Assembly (NCBI GenBank): GCA_015060765.1
Contig: SUXW01000014.1
Span: 1-64,000, forward strand
From: Bacteroides sp.
Lineage (GTDB): Bacteria > Bacteroidota > Bacteroidia > Bacteroidales > Bacteroidaceae
Direction: 5' to 3'
DNA: 64,000 nucleotides
The stretch's first letter is position 1; every line of letters starts with the position of its first letter. Positions 1 through 7,699 of the stretch are shown here, piece by piece. The notes below the pieces were generated by a model, which saw nothing but the letters and a program-made list of their open reading frames with translations, had not been told where the DNA came from and ran no database searches. A program made the translations under genes and the position numbers.

Positions 1-141
1 ATGCGGTTTTAAGTATATGTTCACGAAATGCAACGTGTCATCACAATTGGTTGGTGAGTTGCGGACGGAACACATTACTTGCCTAACAAAGATGGAATGG
101 TTAACAAGTAAGTAAATTCGAATTTAATGAACGGTATGTAG

Positions 142-387
142 AACATAGCGGAACATGCATATACTGACAAGGGAGATGACCAGCAAGCTTTAACGTTTCA
201 TTTGTCTACCTTACATATCCGTCAGAAAGTCTTGGGAGAAACCAACCCAAGTACATTGGACAGTTATAAGTATGTGGCATTGGCTTATGAAAATTTGGGT
301 GATACCTCCCAGGCATATCACTATTTTAAAAAGGGTGCAGATTATGGTTGCAAAAATTGTGAAGAGTATTTATCCGAATATTATTGA
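142..387 (+). pseudogene. TPR-protein remnant (C-terminal fragment)
   Basis: The frame is open from just after a TAG at 139-141 to TGA at 385-387 and encodes about 81 residues with no ATG. The segment with IRQKVLGETNPSTLDSYKYV followed by ALAYENLGD matches the tetratricopeptide repeat consensus of the long-TPR type, in which Ile-Arg-x-Lys-Val-Leu-Gly-x-x-x-Pro recurs. The tail ends GCKNCEEYLSEYY. Such repeats normally sit in proteins of several hundred residues, so this is the end of a decayed or truncated gene. A TTG at 202 could start a 61-residue product, but no ribosome site or promoter supports it. Confidence 0.5.
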
Positions 388-434
388 TCGTTCAGTATGT
401 AAATGGAAAATTTACAAAATAATCAAACAAAACA

Positions 435-466
435 TTTGGAAACTTTAATAAAATAATGTATATTTG
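435..466 (+). promoter_or_regulatory. Bacteroidales sigma-70-type promoter
   Basis: TTTG at 435-438, a 20-bp spacer, then TATATTTG at 459-466: an exact match to the TTTG/TAnnTTTG pattern. Transcription would start near 472 and read towards the frameshifted gene at 634. Confidence 0.7.
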
Positions 467-633
467 CAACCAAAGAGGAGCATAAGTAAAATATGATGGA
501 ACTATATAAAAAGACCTCACTCTCATTAAATTAGATTCCCCCCTTTTTACTTGGTTTTTCTTTAAAACACCTTATGACTAATAAGGCGCGAGATTATTAT
601 TTTTATTTTTTAATTTCTTAAAACACGTAATTT
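467..633 (+). other. Leader region of the broken gene
   Basis: About 160 nt separate the promoter from the ATG at 634. The leader holds a 13-codon ORF at 493-534 (starting MMELYKK), with GAGGAG-like purines 13 nt upstream. It also holds a hairpin at 570-586 (CCTTAT/ATAAGG). It could be a regulatory leader or simply debris next to a decaying gene. Confidence 0.3.
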
Positions 634-1106
634 ATGGTTTTGGAAAAACTAAAGTATCAGTCAAAATTGACTGTAACGGAATTGGACACATTCTTGTCCG
701 AGTTTTTAACCTTGTATCGTCAACCCGTTGACGAACCTGTAACAGAAGTGGAGGCTTTAGAAGAAATCTATCTGTCCGGAAAGGAGAGTGTTTTCGAAAA
801 TGTGCTCAACGACTTCAAAAAGTGTATCAAGCGGGTGCGGAAAATGCCGCAAACCATGCCTCTTGGCGAGCTCGATACGAAGAGAATCATGCTCTTGTCG
901 GGTATCACAATTTGGTGAATCTTGTGAACCTGGCGGTGAAGATGAATAAGGCTTACCTCTATGAGGAAAAGCGGAACGAACTGGCGGCATTGACCCAAAA
1001 GACGCAGGAACTTGTCAACCGCAGAATGAAAAAGAAAGAGGAAAAACCGGAAACGCCGGAAGGAACAACGGGTGAGGACGTTGCTCCGGATACGGTAAGC
1101 GCATAG
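634..1106 (+). pseudogene. Small hypothetical protein split by a -1 frameshift
   Basis: The first frame (634 onward, MVLEKLKYQSK) reads well to NDFKK and then loses sense. The frame one base back continues VYQAGAENAANHASWRARYE to a stop at 1104-1106. The join lies in the A5 run at 817-821. One extra A would give a single protein of about 157 residues with a helical body and a Lys/Glu-rich, Pro-containing tail. I do not recognise the family; it resembles small uncharacterised Bacteroidales proteins. It has its own promoter (435-466) and terminator (1116-1153). A homopolymer sequencing error, a recent mutation or real slippage on AAAAAG would all explain it. Confidence 0.55.
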
Positions 1107-1115
1107 CGTAAAATA

Positions 1116-1153
1116 AAAAGGGGGGGGCCGCATTTCGTAGGCCACCCCCTTTC
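1116..1153. terminator. Intrinsic terminator between convergent genes
   Basis: G-rich arm AAAGGGGGGGGCC (1117-1129) pairs with GGCCACCCCCTTT (1140-1152), flanked by A-rich sequence on the left and T/C on the right. It can serve both the 634 gene and hsp20, which converge here. Confidence 0.65.
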
Positions 1154-1189
1154 TCATGAAGAAAAGTTTAGTTAAGGCTTGGTGTAGCT

Positions 1190-1639
1190 TTATTGGATTT
1201 CAATGATTTGTGTATTTTGAGGCTTGTTGTCGGGAGCAATTCTTGGCAGCAAGATACACAATACACCGTGGTGCATGGCGGCATTGATTCCTTTCTTGTC
1301 CACATCTTCCGGCAATATCAAGGTCTGTTGGAATTTGGAGTACGCGAATTCGCGGCGCAGATAGCGGCAGTTGCATTTCTTGTCGCATTCTTTTTCGTCT
1401 TTCTTTTCCTCCTTCTTCTCCATGGCAATAACCAGATTGCCTTCTTCGTCAACATGCACATTGAAATCTTCTTTGGTCATTCCCGGTGCTGCCACTTCTA
1501 CGGTATATTCCTTGTCATTCTCCTTTACGTTGATGGCGGGTGCTGTGGCATTGGTCTTCTTCATCCAATCGTTGTCGAAGAAGTCGTCGAACATGGCAGG
1601 AAGCCAGTTCTGATGATGGTATCTTTTCATTGGCATCAT
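1190..1639 (-). CDS. Hsp20 / alpha-crystallin family small heat-shock protein
   Basis: A 149-residue ATP-independent holdase that keeps unfolding proteins soluble. The alpha-crystallin domain spans about residues 34-135: INVKENDKEYTVEVAAPGM at the start, RREFAYSKFQQTLILPEDVD in the middle, and GVLCILLPRI in place of the usual GVL-x-[IV]-x-[LI]-P-K ending. The N-terminal arm (WLPAMFDDFFDNDW) is typical of Bacteroidetes Hsp20. The start at 1639 is backed by AGGAG nine bases upstream. Unusual: three cysteines, C85-x3-C89-x-C91, sit in the charged loop before the RREF strand, where relatives have only Lys/Glu/Asp. Expression is probably stress-linked. The nearest strong promoter is 165 bp upstream, with a terminator hairpin in between. 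Confidence 0.93.
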   Translation of the reverse strand: MMPMKRYHHQNWLPAMFDDFFDNDWMKKTNATAPAINVKENDKEYTVEVAAPGMTKEDFNVHVDEEGNLVIAMEKKEEKKDEKECDKKCNCRYLRREFAYSKFQQTLILPEDVDKKGINAAMHHGVLCILLPRIAPDNKPQNTQIIEIQ

Positions 1640-1735
1640 AATAAAATCTCCTATGGTTTAAGTTAAACTTCAGAGATAATAACGAAGGAAGGGCTTGAAA
1701 GTTCTTAAAGAAAGGATAATGAAACGTAAAGACAT

Positions 1736-1799
1736 AAAAAAAGGAGCAACGCCTTGCTCCAACCTTTTGTTAACCTTAAATCTAATACTATGAAAAACA
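1736..1799 (-). ncRNA. Candidate ~65-nt small RNA or attenuated hsp20 leader
   Basis: On the minus strand, the promoter at 1805-1835 would start an RNA near 1799. It runs into hairpin GGAGCAA-GGCG-TTGCTCC (1743-1760), followed by seven Us (1736-1742). There is no ATG in the interval. This is the layout of a short independent RNA. If the terminator is partly bypassed, the same transcript would be the leader of hsp20 100 bp downstream. Confidence 0.55.
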
Positions 1800-1804
1800 C
1801 AATG

Positions 1805-1835
1805 CAAAGGTACGGATTTTTGTGGGACTTGCAAA
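1805..1835 (-). promoter_or_regulatory. Promoter of the small RNA / hsp20 leader
   Basis: Reading the minus strand: TTTG (1832-1835), a 19-bp spacer, then TACCTTTG (1805-1812), an exact match to the Bacteroidales consensus. Confidence 0.7.
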
Positions 1836-1918
1836 TATTGGATGAAAAAAATGATGTTATTAAACATTGTTTAAGATTTGCTTTTGTAGAATATCCATTT
1901 CTTAAGATTTCTTTTACG

Positions 1919-1926
1919 TATCTTTG
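1919..1926 (+). promoter_or_regulatory. -7 element of the eight-gene operon
   Basis: TATCTTTG lies 22 bp before the ATG at 1949. The -33 side is weak; the nearest candidate is TTTC at 1898-1901, 17 bp away. Confidence 0.5.
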
Positions 1927-1948
1927 CAGCAATTAATGAAATGGACTT

Positions 1949-3034
1949 ATGGCATTCGAAGCAACGAAAAGAGAATGGGGCGAACTGTACGCCTTTTTCC
2001 GTCTGCTGGCAGACGGTTATGTATATGCAGGTACACCGGAGGCAAAAAGGAATGAATCACTTCGGTATCCTGTTGCCATGGTGCAGCGTGAGGAGCACGA
2101 TGGTACACGGCGCTATATCATAGAAGACGAAGAAATCCATATCTGTGGAGAGAATATGGACAAGCGGATTCCGCGCGAAGATTTCGATGCGGTGGCCCAC
2201 TTGGTGCTCGAAGCGGTGAAGAACAGCCGGGAGAACGATGTAACTTCTCCCGATGGTGTGGAGGAGTTTCTGGACGAGGTAGCTATCTACGACTTGGAGT
2301 CGAAGACTGACGATAGGACCGATTTCCATGTAGCGTTCTATCATGTAGACACTCCGTTGGTAGGGTTCTGTGTACGTTCCAAAATGAGCCCGATGTTTCC
2401 GTTGCTGGATGGAGGACGTTCGGCCAACTTCAAGTTCGAGCAGACCGGCGTGAAATTTGCATCGCCTACGGTAAGCAAGATCAATGCTTTTGGAGAAGAA
2501 GACGATGTGCTGGGCCGTATGCTGATGATAGAACGTTTGGGTGGAGTACTGAAATTCAATGATGCAGCCGATAAGATTTTTCGGAGCAATTTGGGACTGA
2601 TTGACCTCCATTTCCCGCGTGTATTGGGAGAAATGGCTCGTGCCATGCATCTGGAAGGAATTACCAAAGTCAGCGAACTGACCGAATACATCAAGGTACT
2701 CAATCCGTTGAAGATTAAGGATGAGATGATAACCAAACATCGGTTTTATGAATACAAGATGAAGCAGTTCCTCATGGCTTTGGCCTTGGGAATGCGCCCG
2801 GCCAAATTGTTCAACGGTACGGACTCGGCAGTAGCCGGCATGTTGATGGTGGACGGACAGGGAGAGATGATATGCTATCAGAAAGCGGATAGGGATACTT
2901 TTGCCGATTTCCTTTATCATAACACCCGTTTCGAAAAAGGTTCCACCAATAAGGATAAGTACGGTTATCTGGAACGTGAGAACGGGGTGTATTACTTTAA
3001 ACTGAATGTGAAGATAGGATTGTTAAAACGCTAA
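1949..3034 (+). CDS. HpaII-family restriction endonuclease homologue
   Basis: At 361 residues it is close to the length of R.HpaII (about 358), a type II enzyme that cuts CCGG. The N-terminus (KREWGELYAFFRLLADG, then RYPVAMVQREE) follows the pattern I associate with that family, and the fold-wide spacing of Asp/Glu/Lys residues is preserved (for example FDGVEEFLDEV-like acid clusters near 105-115). No DNA cytosine methyltransferase is adjacent, and the gene contains at least five CCGG sites (2036, 2227, 2445, 2798, 2835). It leads an operon whose next ORF starts 2 bp after its stop. It may be an orphan nuclease, may be guarded by a methylase elsewhere, or may be repurposed. The family assignment is from recall of motifs. 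Confidence 0.75.
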   Translation: MAFEATKREWGELYAFFRLLADGYVYAGTPEAKRNESLRYPVAMVQREEHDGTRRYIIEDEEIHICGENMDKRIPREDFDAVAHLVLEAVKNSRENDVTSPDGVEEFLDEVAIYDLESKTDDRTDFHVAFYHVDTPLVGFCVRSKMSPMFPLLDGGRSANFKFEQTGVKFASPTVSKINAFGEEDDVLGRMLMIERLGGVLKFNDAADKIFRSNLGLIDLHFPRVLGEMARAMHLEGITKVSELTEYIKVLNPLKIKDEMITKHRFYEYKMKQFLMALALGMRPAKLFNGTDSAVAGMLMVDGQGEMICYQKADRDTFADFLYHNTRFEKGSTNKDKYGYLERENGVYYFKLNVKIGLLKR

Positions 3035-3036
3035 AT

Positions 3037-4167
3037 ATGAAAATCAAATCAATAATGCTAATCGGGTTGATGGGGATGCTGTCGGCCTGTCAGCCGGAAA
3101 GTACATTGACTCTTTCGGGGCTGGACAAACAGAATTTCCAGCGTGTAGTGGATGGTGATACTACGGAGTTGGTGGTCTTGAAGAATAAACAAGGCATGGA
3201 GGCTTGTATCACGAATTACGGAGCCCGTTTGGTTTCCTTGATGGTTCCCGACCGGAATGGAAAAATGGAAGATGTGGTGACCGGTTTTCCAACCATCGAC
3301 GAGTATATGTCACAGAATCAGAATTTCGGTGCTACGGTAGGCCGGTACATCGGCCGTATCATGGGACCGAGTTTCGTAATCGATTCAGTGGCTTATCAAC
3401 TTCAGGGTTTCGGTAAGGCAAAGCACATTTCACATGGAGGGAAACCAGGTTTTGCCAATCGGATATGGAAGGTGGAAAAGGTGACGGACCGGTCTGTACT
3501 CCTCAGTTACTTGTCGCCCAACGGAGAAAACGGTTTTCCCGGTAATCTGCAGGTGTATCTCACTTATCTGTTGACGGATGAAAATGTTCTCGACCTTCGT
3601 TACGAGGCTACGACAGATGCTCCTACAGTGTTGAACTTGTCTCATCATTCTTTCTTCAATGTTTCCGGTGATTTCAATCGGACAGTGGAAGAACAGGTTA
3701 TGTGGATAGATGCCGACCGCATCACTCCCTACGATGAAAAGAAGTGTGTAACCGGAGAGTATGCCGATGTAGAAGGTACACCTTTCGATTTCAGATTGCC
3801 ACAACAGGTAGGGGCAAGGATAAATGAAGATTGCGACCAGCTGAAGGTAACTCGCGGATACGATCATACTTGGGCCTTGAATACCGAGGGGGATGACACT
3901 TGTGTAGCGGCTTGGATATACGATAAGGAAAGTGGACGTAAAATGGAAGTGTATACCACCGAACCGGGCATACAGATTTATGCAGGAAACGGATTGAGAG
4001 GAAATTTGATAGGGAAGGACAGCATTGCGTATGCATCGCGTACATCCATCTGTTTCGAAACCATGCATTTCCAGAACAGCCCGAATATACCTCATTTCCC
4101 AAGTACGGTGCTCCGTCCGGGAGAATGTTTCATCAGTCATACGGCTTATAAGTTTACAGTTGAGTAA
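3037..4167 (+). CDS. galM: Aldose 1-epimerase (mutarotase) lipoprotein
   Basis: Interconverts alpha and beta anomers of aldohexoses such as galactose. The 376-residue protein has a lipoprotein signal ending LSAC with Cys18, so it acts in the periplasm or on a membrane face, unlike cytosolic GalM. Catalytic features are visible: His133 in ISHGG, His204 in NLSHHSFFNVSG (general acid), Asp/Arg in PDRNG near 71-74, and Glu341 in ICFETMHF (general base), followed by FPSTVLRPGE. It begins 2 bp after the endonuclease and is followed 16 bp later by a permease, so a role in preparing sugars or nucleoside-derived sugars for uptake is possible but inferred. Confidence 0.92.
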   Translation: MKIKSIMLIGLMGMLSACQPESTLTLSGLDKQNFQRVVDGDTTELVVLKNKQGMEACITNYGARLVSLMVPDRNGKMEDVVTGFPTIDEYMSQNQNFGATVGRYIGRIMGPSFVIDSVAYQLQGFGKAKHISHGGKPGFANRIWKVEKVTDRSVLLSYLSPNGENGFPGNLQVYLTYLLTDENVLDLRYEATTDAPTVLNLSHHSFFNVSGDFNRTVEEQVMWIDADRITPYDEKKCVTGEYADVEGTPFDFRLPQQVGARINEDCDQLKVTRGYDHTWALNTEGDDTCVAAWIYDKESGRKMEVYTTEPGIQIYAGNGLRGNLIGKDSIAYASRTSICFETMHFQNSPNIPHFPSTVLRPGECFISHTAYKFTVE

Positions 4168-4183
4168 TTAAAAAGGGATTAAA

Positions 4184-5455
4184 ATGAAAAATGAAATCAG
4201 TGGAATGAAGTTCAGGCTGATTGTGATGAACTTCTTGCAATTTGCGATATGGGGTGCTTATCTTACCTCTATGGGGACTTATCTGTTCAATATCGGTCTG
4301 GGCGAGAGAATCGGTCTTTTCTATGCCATGCAAGGAATCGTATCGCTGTTTATGCCGGCCATCATGGGTATTGTAGCCGACCGTTGGGTCCCTGCCCAAA
4401 AACTGTTGGGATTCTGTCATCTGATGGGGGCATTGTTTATGGCTTCGGCCGGTTATTATGGAATGACCGCCGGTAGTGAAGTGGAATTCGGTGTGCTGTA
4501 TTCTCTTTATGCGGGAGGGGTAGGATTCTATATGCCTACGTTGGCACTTTCCAATTCGGTAGCCTATACGGCTCTGGATAAGGTGAAACTCGATCCCGTT
4601 GTGGCATTTCCGCCTATCCGTATATTCGGAACAATCGGTTTTATCTGCTCCATGCTGATGACAGACTTCTTGGGATTTCAGGCCAGTTATATGCAGTTCT
4701 TCTCGTGCGCATGTTTCAGCCTTATCGCTGCAGGATATGTCGTGACACTTCCTGCATGTCCGGTCAACAAGGGAGGCGAAAAGAAATCGCTTGTCGATGC
4801 TTTGGGTTTGCGTGCCTTCACTCTCTTCAAGCAGAAGAAGATGGCGGTATTCTTTATCTTTTCGATGTTGTTGGGGGTGTCGTTGCAAATAACCAATGGC
4901 TATGCCAATCCGTTTATCAGCAGTTTTGCCAGCATACCCGAATATGCCGATACATTTGGAGTGCAACATGCCAATGTGCTGATTTCGCTTTCACAGATGT
5001 CCGAAACTTTGTGTATCCTCCTTATTCCGTTTGCTTTGAAACGGTTTGGCATCAAGCGGGTAATGCTGATTGCCATGTTGGCCTGGGTACTTCGGTTCGG
5101 CTTGTTCGGTTTGGGTAATCCGGGCTCGGGAGTATGGATGTTTGTCCTTTCAATGATAGTCTATGGCATCGCTTTCGATTTCTTCAATATATCCGGTTCG
5201 TTGTTTGTCAACAAGGAGACCGATTTGTCTATCCGTTCCAGTGCACAAGGTTTGTTTGTCTTGATGACCAATGGTTTTGGAGCTACTGTAGGAACACTCT
5301 GTGCGCAAGAAGTGGTGAATCATTTTGTGGATATGAATAGCACGGCTCCCCAAGTGGAAGGATGGAGTACGGTCTGGTTTGTTTTTGCCGGATATGCTTT
5401 GGTGGTAGCGGTATTGTTTGCCGTAATCTTTCAATATAAACATCAACAGGAATAA
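4184..5455 (+). CDS. MFS transporter, nucleoside:H+ symporter-like
   Basis: A 423-residue inner-membrane carrier with about 12 hydrophobic helices. The opening LIVMNFLQFAIWGAYLTSMG and the PPIRIFGTIGFI motif near residue 145 are typical of the NHS (NupG/XapB) branch of the major facilitator superfamily, which imports nucleosides with protons. The substrate cannot be read from sequence; Bacteroidetes members are often annotated only as MFS transporters. It sits mid-operon, 16 bp after the mutarotase and 1 bp before rsmE. That suggests cotranscription more than shared function. Confidence 0.8.
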   Translation: MKNEISGMKFRLIVMNFLQFAIWGAYLTSMGTYLFNIGLGERIGLFYAMQGIVSLFMPAIMGIVADRWVPAQKLLGFCHLMGALFMASAGYYGMTAGSEVEFGVLYSLYAGGVGFYMPTLALSNSVAYTALDKVKLDPVVAFPPIRIFGTIGFICSMLMTDFLGFQASYMQFFSCACFSLIAAGYVVTLPACPVNKGGEKKSLVDALGLRAFTLFKQKKMAVFFIFSMLLGVSLQITNGYANPFISSFASIPEYADTFGVQHANVLISLSQMSETLCILLIPFALKRFGIKRVMLIAMLAWVLRFGLFGLGNPGSGVWMFVLSMIVYGIAFDFFNISGSLFVNKETDLSIRSSAQGLFVLMTNGFGATVGTLCAQEVVNHFVDMNSTAPQVEGWSTVWFVFAGYALVVAVLFAVIFQYKHQQE

Positions 5456-5456
5456 T

Positions 5457-6158
5457 ATGCACGTATTTTATACTCCCGATATTGCAACCAGTTGTGAACT
5501 GCCTGAAGAAGAAGCGGGACATTGCCTGCGTGTGCTTCGTCTGACCATGGGCGACGAGGTGATGCTTACCGATGGTAAGGGCAGTTTCTATAAGGCAGTC
5601 ATCAGTGCGGCAACCGGCAAGCGTTGCCAGGTGAAGGTTGTGGAAGAATTGCCACAAGAAAAAGGGTGGAACGGATGGTTGCATGTAGCTATGGCTCCTA
5701 CCAAGAATATGGATCGTACTGAATGGTTTGTCGAAAAAGCGACCGAAATTGGTTTTGACGAACTGACTTTCCTTAACAGCCGTTATTCGGAGCGAAAGGT
5801 TATCAAGACCGAACGGGTGGAGAAGATTTTGGTGTCGGCAGTAAAGCAGTCGCTGAAGGCTTCCAAACCGGTGCTTCACGAAATGACGGATTTCAATAAG
5901 TTCATCGCACAGGATTTCAAGGGACAGAAATTTATTTGCCATTGCAACGAAGGCGAGAAGAAATTGTTGAAGGAAGTGATTGTTCCGGGCGAAGATGCGG
6001 TGATACTGATTGGACCGGAAGGTGATTTTAGCGAAGAAGAAGTGGCCAAGGCTCTATCATGCGGATTTCAGCCGGTTAGCTTGGGTAAATCGCGTTTGCG
6101 TACGGAAACGGCAGCTTTGGTGGCGGTACATACATTGAATTTATTTAATCAGAAATAG
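5457..6158 (+). CDS. rsmE: 16S rRNA (uracil-1498-N3)-methyltransferase RsmE
   Basis: Methylates N3 of U1498 in 16S rRNA of the 30S subunit using S-adenosylmethionine. At 233 residues it is the normal family length. The N-terminal PUA-like part begins MHVFYTP and includes HCLRVLRLTMGDEV. The C-terminal SPOUT domain has the knot-forming signatures LIGPEGDFSEEEV near 182 and LGKSRLRTETAAL near 208. The start lies 1 bp after the permease stop and the next gene starts 5 bp after its stop, so it is embedded in the operon. Confidence 0.95.
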   Translation: MHVFYTPDIATSCELPEEEAGHCLRVLRLTMGDEVMLTDGKGSFYKAVISAATGKRCQVKVVEELPQEKGWNGWLHVAMAPTKNMDRTEWFVEKATEIGFDELTFLNSRYSERKVIKTERVEKILVSAVKQSLKASKPVLHEMTDFNKFIAQDFKGQKFICHCNEGEKKLLKEVIVPGEDAVILIGPEGDFSEEEVAKALSCGFQPVSLGKSRLRTETAALVAVHTLNLFNQK

Positions 6159-6163
6159 GGATA

Positions 6164-7699
6164 ATGAAAAAACTATCAGGAATCATCATGGGGATTGCAG
6201 TCGCATTATTGACGGCTTGCACTCCGCATACTGAATATACGAATGCGCTTCCCAAGGATGCATCTGTCATTATGGCCTTCGATGTGGAATCAATGGCTGG
6301 GAAAGCCGGACTGCATGGAAAGGAAGGGGATGCCTTGACCGAAAAGATAATCGGTCTGGTAAGAAGCGGATTGGAAGGGGATGCTGGGAAACTGGCAGAA
6401 AAAGTAGTGAAAGATCCATCGGAATCGGGCTTGAGCCTGAAGGATAAAGTCTATTTTTTTGCTACTCCGCATGCCAATGCTTTCGGTCTGTTGTTGAAGG
6501 TGGACGATGAAGGAAGCTTGGAAGATATTTTTGAAGCTTTGCAGAAAGAACAACTTTGTACTTCTGTCCAGGAAGAAAGCGGATGTAGGTGGACACAGTT
6601 AGGCGGTGTATTGTGTACATTCAACAACGGTACTTTTCTGATGATGAAAAACCGGTTGGGTGATGTGGAAAACATCAAGGGTACTGCTTTCATGCTGATG
6701 CGTCAGAAAGAGGGTGAAGGATTTTCTGCAGGAACGGAGCTGACAGAATTGAAACAGCAGGGGAGCGATATCGTTTCTGTGGTCGATTTGAGTGTTTTGC
6801 CCGACCGGATTACCACTCCTTTGCGTATGGGACTTTCAGGGGATATCCGTCTGCAGGATGTCAAGTACTTGGTGGATGCCAATTTTGAACAGGGACGTGT
6901 GGTAGTCGAAGCCCGTTCGCTGACTACCAATTCCAAAATCAAAGGATTTTATAAAGAGATGGATCAGGTTACTTCCGTTGTTCAGGGAAAATATTTGGAA
7001 TACTATCCGGCAAATACTTTCGCTTGGACAGGAGGACGGATTCAAGGCAAATCGTTCTACGACATGGTTTCCGGAAATCCTACACTCCGTCAGGAACTTC
7101 TGAATCCTGAATTGCCAATCGACATGGAGCGGATTTTTTCTTCCATCGAGGGGGATTATGCCATGGCTTATACTTCCTTGCTTACAGAAGATTTCCTGAT
7201 TTATGCCGATGTCACTCATTCTTCTTTCTTGGAAACGTTTGAAGAATTGCGTCCGTTGTTGGCTCTGACCGGTGGACAGATACAACTTTTTGATACGGCC
7301 GAAAACCAATATGCACTGAAAACGATGGAGGGTATCTATTGGTTTGGTGTGAAGGGTAATCTGTTGTATATAACAAATCGTAGAAATCTGGCCGAAGAAG
7401 CCGGAAGAAGATATGGCGTTTCTTTGCAGAACCTTCCATGGGCGGGAGAGGTGTTGAAGAACCGTATGTATGCTTCGGTCAATTTCTCGAAATTGCAGAG
7501 CGATATCAAGATAGATCCTTATCTGTTGTCTCCGTTGGGAGACCAACAGGCCATAGCGGTGGTAAAGGCATTGATTGGAGCTTGTGAAACCATGAATGTG
7601 TGCATGCCCGACTGGAGTTGTGGAAAAATGGAACTTGTCTTGAAGGATAAGAAAAAGAATGCTTTGCAATTGGCTGTACAGATAATAGAACAAATATGA
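6164..7699 (+). CDS. DUF4836 family lipoprotein
   Basis: A 511-residue exported lipoprotein: the signal peptide ends LLTAC with Cys19. After it comes the usual DUF4836 opening (ALPKDASVIMAFDVESM), in which the protein is anchored by a short linker and then forms a large periplasmic domain. The family is confined to Bacteroidetes and has no known reaction. Here its stop codon overlaps the start of an ABC ATPase gene, which overlaps a permease gene. Translational coupling of the three suggests that the lipoprotein is the periplasmic partner of this transporter; that is inference. Confidence 0.8.
   Translation: MKKLSGIIMGIAVALLTACTPHTEYTNALPKDASVIMAFDVESMAGKAGLHGKEGDALTEKIIGLVRSGLEGDAGKLAEKVVKDPSESGLSLKDKVYFFATPHANAFGLLLKVDDEGSLEDIFEALQKEQLCTSVQEESGCRWTQLGGVLCTFNNGTFLMMKNRLGDVENIKGTAFMLMRQKEGEGFSAGTELTELKQQGSDIVSVVDLSVLPDRITTPLRMGLSGDIRLQDVKYLVDANFEQGRVVVEARSLTTNSKIKGFYKEMDQVTSVVQGKYLEYYPANTFAWTGGRIQGKSFYDMVSGNPTLRQELLNPELPIDMERIFSSIEGDYAMAYTSLLTEDFLIYADVTHSSFLETFEELRPLLALTGGQIQLFDTAENQYALKTMEGIYWFGVKGNLLYITNRRNLAEEAGRRYGVSLQNLPWAGEVLKNRMYASVNFSKLQSDIKIDPYLLSPLGDQQAIAVVKALIGACETMNVCMPDWSCGKMELVLKDKKKNALQLAVQIIEQI

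Noticed and set aside
1670..1940. Short coding regions in both directions before the endonuclease operon
   Set aside because: They overlap the promoter/terminator unit and lack sense; the sequence is better explained as RNA and promoter.
2057..2920. 287-codon minus-strand ORF opposite the endonuclease gene
   Set aside because: It mirrors the real gene on the other strand; residues are rich in His/Leu/Ser as expected for an antisense shadow.
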